Assembly (NCBI RefSeq): GCF_009765825.1 | Contig: NZ_LMUR01000020.1 | Span: 64,994-128,993, forward strand | From: Granulicella sp. L60 | GTDB taxonomy: Bacteria; Acidobacteriota; Terriglobia; Terriglobales; Acidobacteriaceae | Reading direction: 5' to 3' | Length of the DNA: 64,000 nt | Part shown: positions 61,076 to 64,000 of the stretch, in pieces | Position numbering within the stretch: the first letter of the stretch is position 1 | Layout: every line of letters begins with the position of its first letter | Notes under the pieces: model-generated | The model's database searches: none | Seen by the model: only the letters and a program-made list of their open reading frames with translations | Told to the model about the DNA's origin: nothing | Translations under genes and position numbers: made by a program

Positions 61076-61505
61076 AAAGTTTCCTACAGTCCTGTTGCGG
61101 CAATTCTAGTCCTAAGCCGGTTACGTGCGTCAAGAAAGGTTTGACCCAAACGGGTTATCATGAAGGGTCGTCTCCTCGAAGTACAACAACTCCATAGAGC
61201 ACTTCCAAGGCCAAACGGGCTGAGGAGGAGGGTGTTGCCGCATTCGATTGGTTTTGGGGAGTTTGGGGGGTGGGAGAGAGAAGTCTCATACATTTGCGGT
61301 CGAATGCCCATCTCAACCTGTGATATGTAAGATGCAGCCTATGTAAATTGGGTTTTCCGATGCTGGTTGCGTTGGTTGCGAGGCCACTTGGCAGGCGATG
61401 GATCGCCTGTGGAACAGCTTGCTCCATGGGTTAGATTGTTTATGAATCATTGGTCCGTCCAGATCATTGTTTCGTCTAAAGATACAGCGAGGATTCGATA
61501 AAGAC
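61076..61505. other. Non-coding region between murQ and lepB
   Basis: About 430 nt. Short frames on both strands have low-complexity, non-protein-like translations. The last 15 nt hold GAGGA (61489-61493), the ribosome-binding site for lepB. Nothing else supported. Confidence 0.5.
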
Positions 61506-62120
61506 GTGCAGAACGAAGTGCAGGACGGGCAGGAGCAGGAGATCGACAAGCAGCCGGCGGGAGAGCCAGTGGGGGATGGTCCGGGGCAGGGGGTTCGGCA
61601 GGAGCCGCGGCAGGGAACGATGCACTCGTGGCTGCGGGATCTGTTGGTCTCCGTGGTGGCTTCGGCGCTGATTATCGTGTTTCTGTATCAGCCGGTGCGC
61701 GTGGAGGGGACCAGCATGCTGCCGGTGCTGGAGGATCAGGACAGGCTGTTCATCAACAAGATTGCATACCGGGTGGGCGAGATTCATCGCGGGGATGTGG
61801 TGGTGTTCCTGTATCCGCACGACCATGAGAAGAGCTATATCAAGCGGGTGATCGCGCTGCCGGGGGATGAGCTGCGGATCGACCACGGGCAGGTGTATGT
61901 GAACGGCAAGGCGTTGGTGGAGAGCTACGTGCCGAAGCGGTTTGAAGACGATCGGACGCAGCCGGAGATGACGGTGCCTGAGCATGAGTACTTCGTGATG
62001 GGGGATCACCGTTCGATCTCGAGCGACAGCCGCGACTTTGGACCGGTGGAGCGGAGCCTGATCTATGGCAAGGCTGCGTTTGTGTACTGGCCGATGGATC
62101 AGGCTGGGGTGGTGCGGTAG
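61506..62120 (+). CDS. lepB: Signal peptidase I
   Basis: A 204-residue inner-membrane protease removing signal peptides. I take GTG 61506 with GAGGA 12 nt upstream; TTG 61467 would add 13 residues. After an acidic, Q/G-rich leader there is one membrane helix (about 43-60, LRDLLVSVVASALIIVFLYQ). The catalytic Ser70 lies in GTSMLPVLEDQD and Lys113 in YIKRVIALPGDEL. The C-terminal box VMGDHRSISSDSRDFGPV is complete. The single helix makes it similar to Gram-positive or cyanobacterial forms. Confidence 0.94.
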   Translation: MQNEVQDGQEQEIDKQPAGEPVGDGPGQGVRQEPRQGTMHSWLRDLLVSVVASALIIVFLYQPVRVEGTSMLPVLEDQDRLFINKIAYRVGEIHRGDVVVFLYPHDHEKSYIKRVIALPGDELRIDHGQVYVNGKALVESYVPKRFEDDRTQPEMTVPEHEYFVMGDHRSISSDSRDFGPVERSLIYGKAAFVYWPMDQAGVVR

Positions 62121-62139
62121 GCTGGCGGGTTGCATCCGA

Positions 62140-62160
62140 TAGTTCAAATATTTTGAACTA
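62140..62160. promoter_or_regulatory. Inverted repeat upstream of the His/Tyr-rich peptide gene
   Basis: TAGTTCAA and TTGAACTA flank ATATT. It lies 30 nt before the proposed -35 element at 62190, a position suited to an activator or repressor. Confidence 0.45.
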
Positions 62161-62189
62161 GTTTTATATTAATCCTGAAAATACAACGG

Positions 62190-62218
62190 TTTACATCTGT
62201 CTGGAATCACAGTATGTA
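62190..62218 (+). promoter_or_regulatory. Candidate sigma-70 promoter for the His/Tyr-rich peptide
   Basis: TTTACA (62190-62195), a 17-nt spacer and TATGTA (62213-62218), 39 nt upstream of the ATG. Confidence 0.45.
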
Positions 62219-62256
62219 GACTCTTGCGTTTAAAAATGTGTTTCAGGGGTGTTGCT

Positions 62257-62418
62257 ATGAAGACTCGAATGAATAGCTGGATCTTTGCCCTTTGTATGTT
62301 GTTCAGCGTGGCTGCGTTCTGTAAACCGGCCGATGCGCAGGTTGTGGTCAGGGTGGGACAACAGCCTCACCACTATCATCATCGCCATCACTACCACCAT
62401 CACTATCATCATCGGTAG
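62257..62418 (+). CDS. Secreted histidine/tyrosine-rich peptide
   Basis: A 53-residue precursor from the ATG at 62257. A signal peptide (MKTRMNSWIFALCMLFSVAA to about ADAQ, residue 28) releases a mature peptide of about 25 residues. Its last 16 residues (HHYHHRHHYHHHYHHR) are almost all His, Tyr and Arg. Extracellular or periplasmic metal binding is the obvious inference. A palindrome and a good promoter match lie upstream. Low-complexity CAT/CAC codons could also reflect repeat expansion. It is unrelated in sequence to the His/Ala protein at 174-368. Confidence 0.65.
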   Translation: MKTRMNSWIFALCMLFSVAAFCKPADAQVVVRVGQQPHHYHHRHHYHHHYHHR

Positions 62419-62480
62419 ACCGATGTGCGATATGGATTTGGATTGAGCCCTGCAGGGTGAGTCTGCGGGGCTCAGTTGCT

Positions 62481-63239
62481 TTAAGAGGTGGCGTTGTGGA
62501 CGATCTCGGCGAAGGATTTGGGCTGGAGGCTGGCTCCGCCGACGAGGGCGCCGTCGATCTCGGGCTGGGCCATGAGGCTGGCGACGTTGTCGGGTTTGAC
62601 GGAGCCGCCGTAGAGGATGCGGAGGCCGTCGGCGCAGTGTGGGCCGAGGTGGCGGGCGACTTCGGCGCGGATGATGGCGTGGGCGTCGTTGGCCTGCTGG
62701 GGGGTGGCGACGGAGCCGGTGCCGATGGCCCAGACGGGCTCGTAGGCGATGATGAGCTTGCCGCAGAGGCCGCTCTTGACGCCGTTGAGGGCGACGGCGA
62801 CCTGCCAGTTGAGGACGGCTTCGGTGAGGCCGGACTCACGCTTGTCGAAGGTTTCGCCGACGCAGAGGGTGGGGATGAGGTCGTGGGCGAGGGCGGCCTT
62901 GAGCTTGAGGTTGACCATGTCGTCGGTCTCGTGGGCGTAGATGCGGCGCTCGGAGTGGCCGATGAGGACGCTGGTGCAGTCGATGCTCTCGAGCATGGTG
63001 GGCGAGGTCTGGCCGGTGTAGGGGCCCTCGTTGAGCCAGTGCATGGTCTGGGCGCCGGCGGTGATGTTGGTGCCCTTGGTGGCCTCGATGACGTAGCCGA
63101 GCGAGGACATGGTTGGGAAGATGGCGATCTCGCTGGCGGTGTGGTCCTTGACGAGGGGAAGGAACTCGGCGAGGAAGGCGAGGGACTCTTTGGGGGTCTT
63201 ATACATCTTCCAGTTGGCGGCGATGACGGGCTTTCGCAT
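62481..63239 (-). CDS. tpiA: Triosephosphate isomerase
   Basis: A 252-residue glycolytic enzyme from the ATG at 63239 (MRKPVIAANWKMYKTP); the open frame upstream to 63323 is Ala/Thr/Pro-rich and not conserved. Catalytic residues are Lys11 (with Asn9), His95 (VLIGHSERR) and Glu167 (IIAYEPVWAIGTG). The phosphate loop ILYGGSVKPDN is intact. Usual neighbours gapA and pgk are absent. Confidence 0.96.
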   Translation of the reverse strand: MRKPVIAANWKMYKTPKESLAFLAEFLPLVKDHTASEIAIFPTMSSLGYVIEATKGTNITAGAQTMHWLNEGPYTGQTSPTMLESIDCTSVLIGHSERRIYAHETDDMVNLKLKAALAHDLIPTLCVGETFDKRESGLTEAVLNWQVAVALNGVKSGLCGKLIIAYEPVWAIGTGSVATPQQANDAHAIIRAEVARHLGPHCADGLRILYGGSVKPDNVASLMAQPEIDGALVGGASLQPKSFAEIVHNATS

Positions 63240-63795
63240 GTGCGGATCAGTATTCCATGGAGATGCGGATGTGGGAAGACTGGAGGTTGCGGCGGGAGTG
63301 GTTGCGGCGGCTTGTTGGCGCATTATGATGTGTACCGCTCCCTCTCGTCAAAAGTGTGCAAAGTCTTCGAAAAAAAATGACATAGGTCCGGACCTGGGAT
63401 CGGTTTGGGCCTACGTGAAAAAGCCCGGCGGGTGCCGGGCTTCCCTTTGTTCTGCTGGCTCTATTTTATCAGATGTCAATAGATGCTGTGGTAGTTATGT
63501 CTTTGACAAACCCTGAGAGGGGCATGAGATGGGAACACTAGAGGTTTCGTGAACTGGATGAAGATTCCCTGCCTGAATGTGGAGAGATGCTTATCACAAT
63601 CAACGGTACCACTCTGAGACACGCTCTCCTATCGGACATGAAATGTAATTGCGGATCCGTCTCCCAACCACATGCAAACGTCATTCCATTAGTCAATAGT
63701 GTGGCGTTATGCTTAACGATAAATATGAAGTGACTACGTTTGATAGAATGGAAGTTCCTCCCTTATTGTGAGCTACTTACAAGGAAGTTGTGTTC
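63240..63795. other. Non-coding region downstream of the window's last complete gene
   Basis: It contains the terminator at 63416-63442 and a 48-codon frame at 63587-63733 (MLITINGTTLRHALLSDMK...) that has a GGAG only 2 nt before the ATG. That frame is not accepted as a gene. G+C falls to a visibly lower level from about 63450 on. Confidence 0.5.
63416..63442 (-). terminator. Rho-independent terminator on the minus strand
   Basis: AAGCCCGGC and GCCGGGCTT form a 9-bp stem (63421-63442). Read on the minus strand it is followed by a TTTTT tract, so it ends a leftward transcript coming from beyond 63.45 kb, or a tpiA-directed one. No matching minus-strand gene is visible to its right in this window. 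Confidence 0.65.
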
Positions 63796-64000
63796 GTGAA
63801 AAGTGCCCGTTTTGCTGAGTTTGCACTTGTATCTCTGGTTCGAGAAGTTCTATCTGCCGCCATTATCGTTTTAGCCGCCATCCACTTAGTCTTGTGCCGA
63901 CTCCGTGGCGACACGCGCCTTGAACGATCCAATCCGCGACTCATGTGTATGTTTGTCCATCTGGCAGAGCGCGTGGGAAAGAAATACCAGATGGACACTG
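63796..64000 (+). CDS. Partial ORF, hypothetical membrane protein, 3' end beyond window
   Basis: GTG 63796 has AAGGAAG 8 nt upstream. At least 68 codons stay open to the window end. A hydrophobic segment (VREVLSAAIIVLAAIHLVLC) suggests one membrane helix, followed by a basic region (RLRGDTRLERSNPRL). No family recognised. The frame is truncated by the window, so gene status cannot be settled. Confidence 0.45.
   Translation, partial: MKSARFAEFALVSLVREVLSAAIIVLAAIHLVLCRLRGDTRLERSNPRLMCMFVHLAERVGKKYQMDT

Noticed and set aside
63587-63733. 48-codon plus-strand frame in the final non-coding region
   Set aside because: Ribosome-binding site too close to the ATG, no recognisable protein features, and the surrounding DNA looks non-coding.
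63777-63998. 73-codon minus-strand frame near the window end
   Set aside because: Shadow of the plus-strand partial ORF that has a good ribosome-binding site and start.

Overview
The window looks like a chromosomal segment of an aerobic, heterotrophic Acidobacteriota member (probably class Terriglobia, family Acidobacteriaceae; inferred from protein character, high G+C and typical short intergenic repeats, not from a marker gene). It is ordinary core genome. I see no rRNA or tRNA gene, CRISPR array, insertion sequence or prophage.

Layout. 1-6.1 kb: a His-rich small protein, a secreted TPR-like protein, a YmdB phosphodiesterase, an Rrf2 regulator, a secreted glycoside hydrolase, and a divergent SDR/ArsR pair around a perfect palindrome. 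6.1-10.1 kb: lysS, then atpZ-atpI-atpB-atpE, a partial ATP synthase operon holding only membrane a and c subunits plus assembly factors. 10.4-25.7 kb: a long minus-strand block, prepilin peptidase-nuoA-C-D-orf69-orf99-E-F-G-H-J-K-L-M-N. The complex I cluster has no nuoB or nuoI, so two essential Fe-S subunits must be encoded elsewhere. 25.9-28.0 kb: an OprB-like porin divergent from an RcnR-like metal sensor with a recognisable operator. 28.0-30.5 kb: a folded noncoding element before a solitary thiG, then ruvC. 30.5-45 kb: rsmA, glgA, two APC permeases, a YpfJ metallopeptidase, uvrC, an OmpA lipoprotein, mazG, a bactofilin, an AT-hook protein and a 43-residue membrane peptide. 45-52 kb: lnt, prfB with an intact programmed +1 frameshift, a membrane-anchored methyltransferase, DinB, a CoA-binding protein and a DsbD-type thiol reductase. 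52-64 kb: rarA-trmH-type methyltransferase, tsaC, ydcF, murA, a polytopic membrane protein, murQ, lepB, a secreted His/Tyr-rich peptide, tpiA and a partial ORF running off the end.

How it fits together. Complex I and the Fo part of ATP synthase lie side by side in convergent units separated by a terminator and a 186-nt imperfect hairpin. Envelope functions (murA, murQ, lnt, lepB, OmpA, bactofilin) and genome or translation maintenance (ruvC, uvrC, rarA, mazG, lysS, prfB, rsmA, tsaC) make up most of the rest. Short palindromic repeats recur between genes, and one has entered the lysS reading frame and is predicted to be translated.

The observations most worth checking are the lysS insertion, the complex I cluster without nuoB/nuoI, the structured element before thiG, the RcnR-like operator shared with a porin promoter region, the c-subunit residues resembling sodium ligands, and the two unrelated His-rich small proteins.
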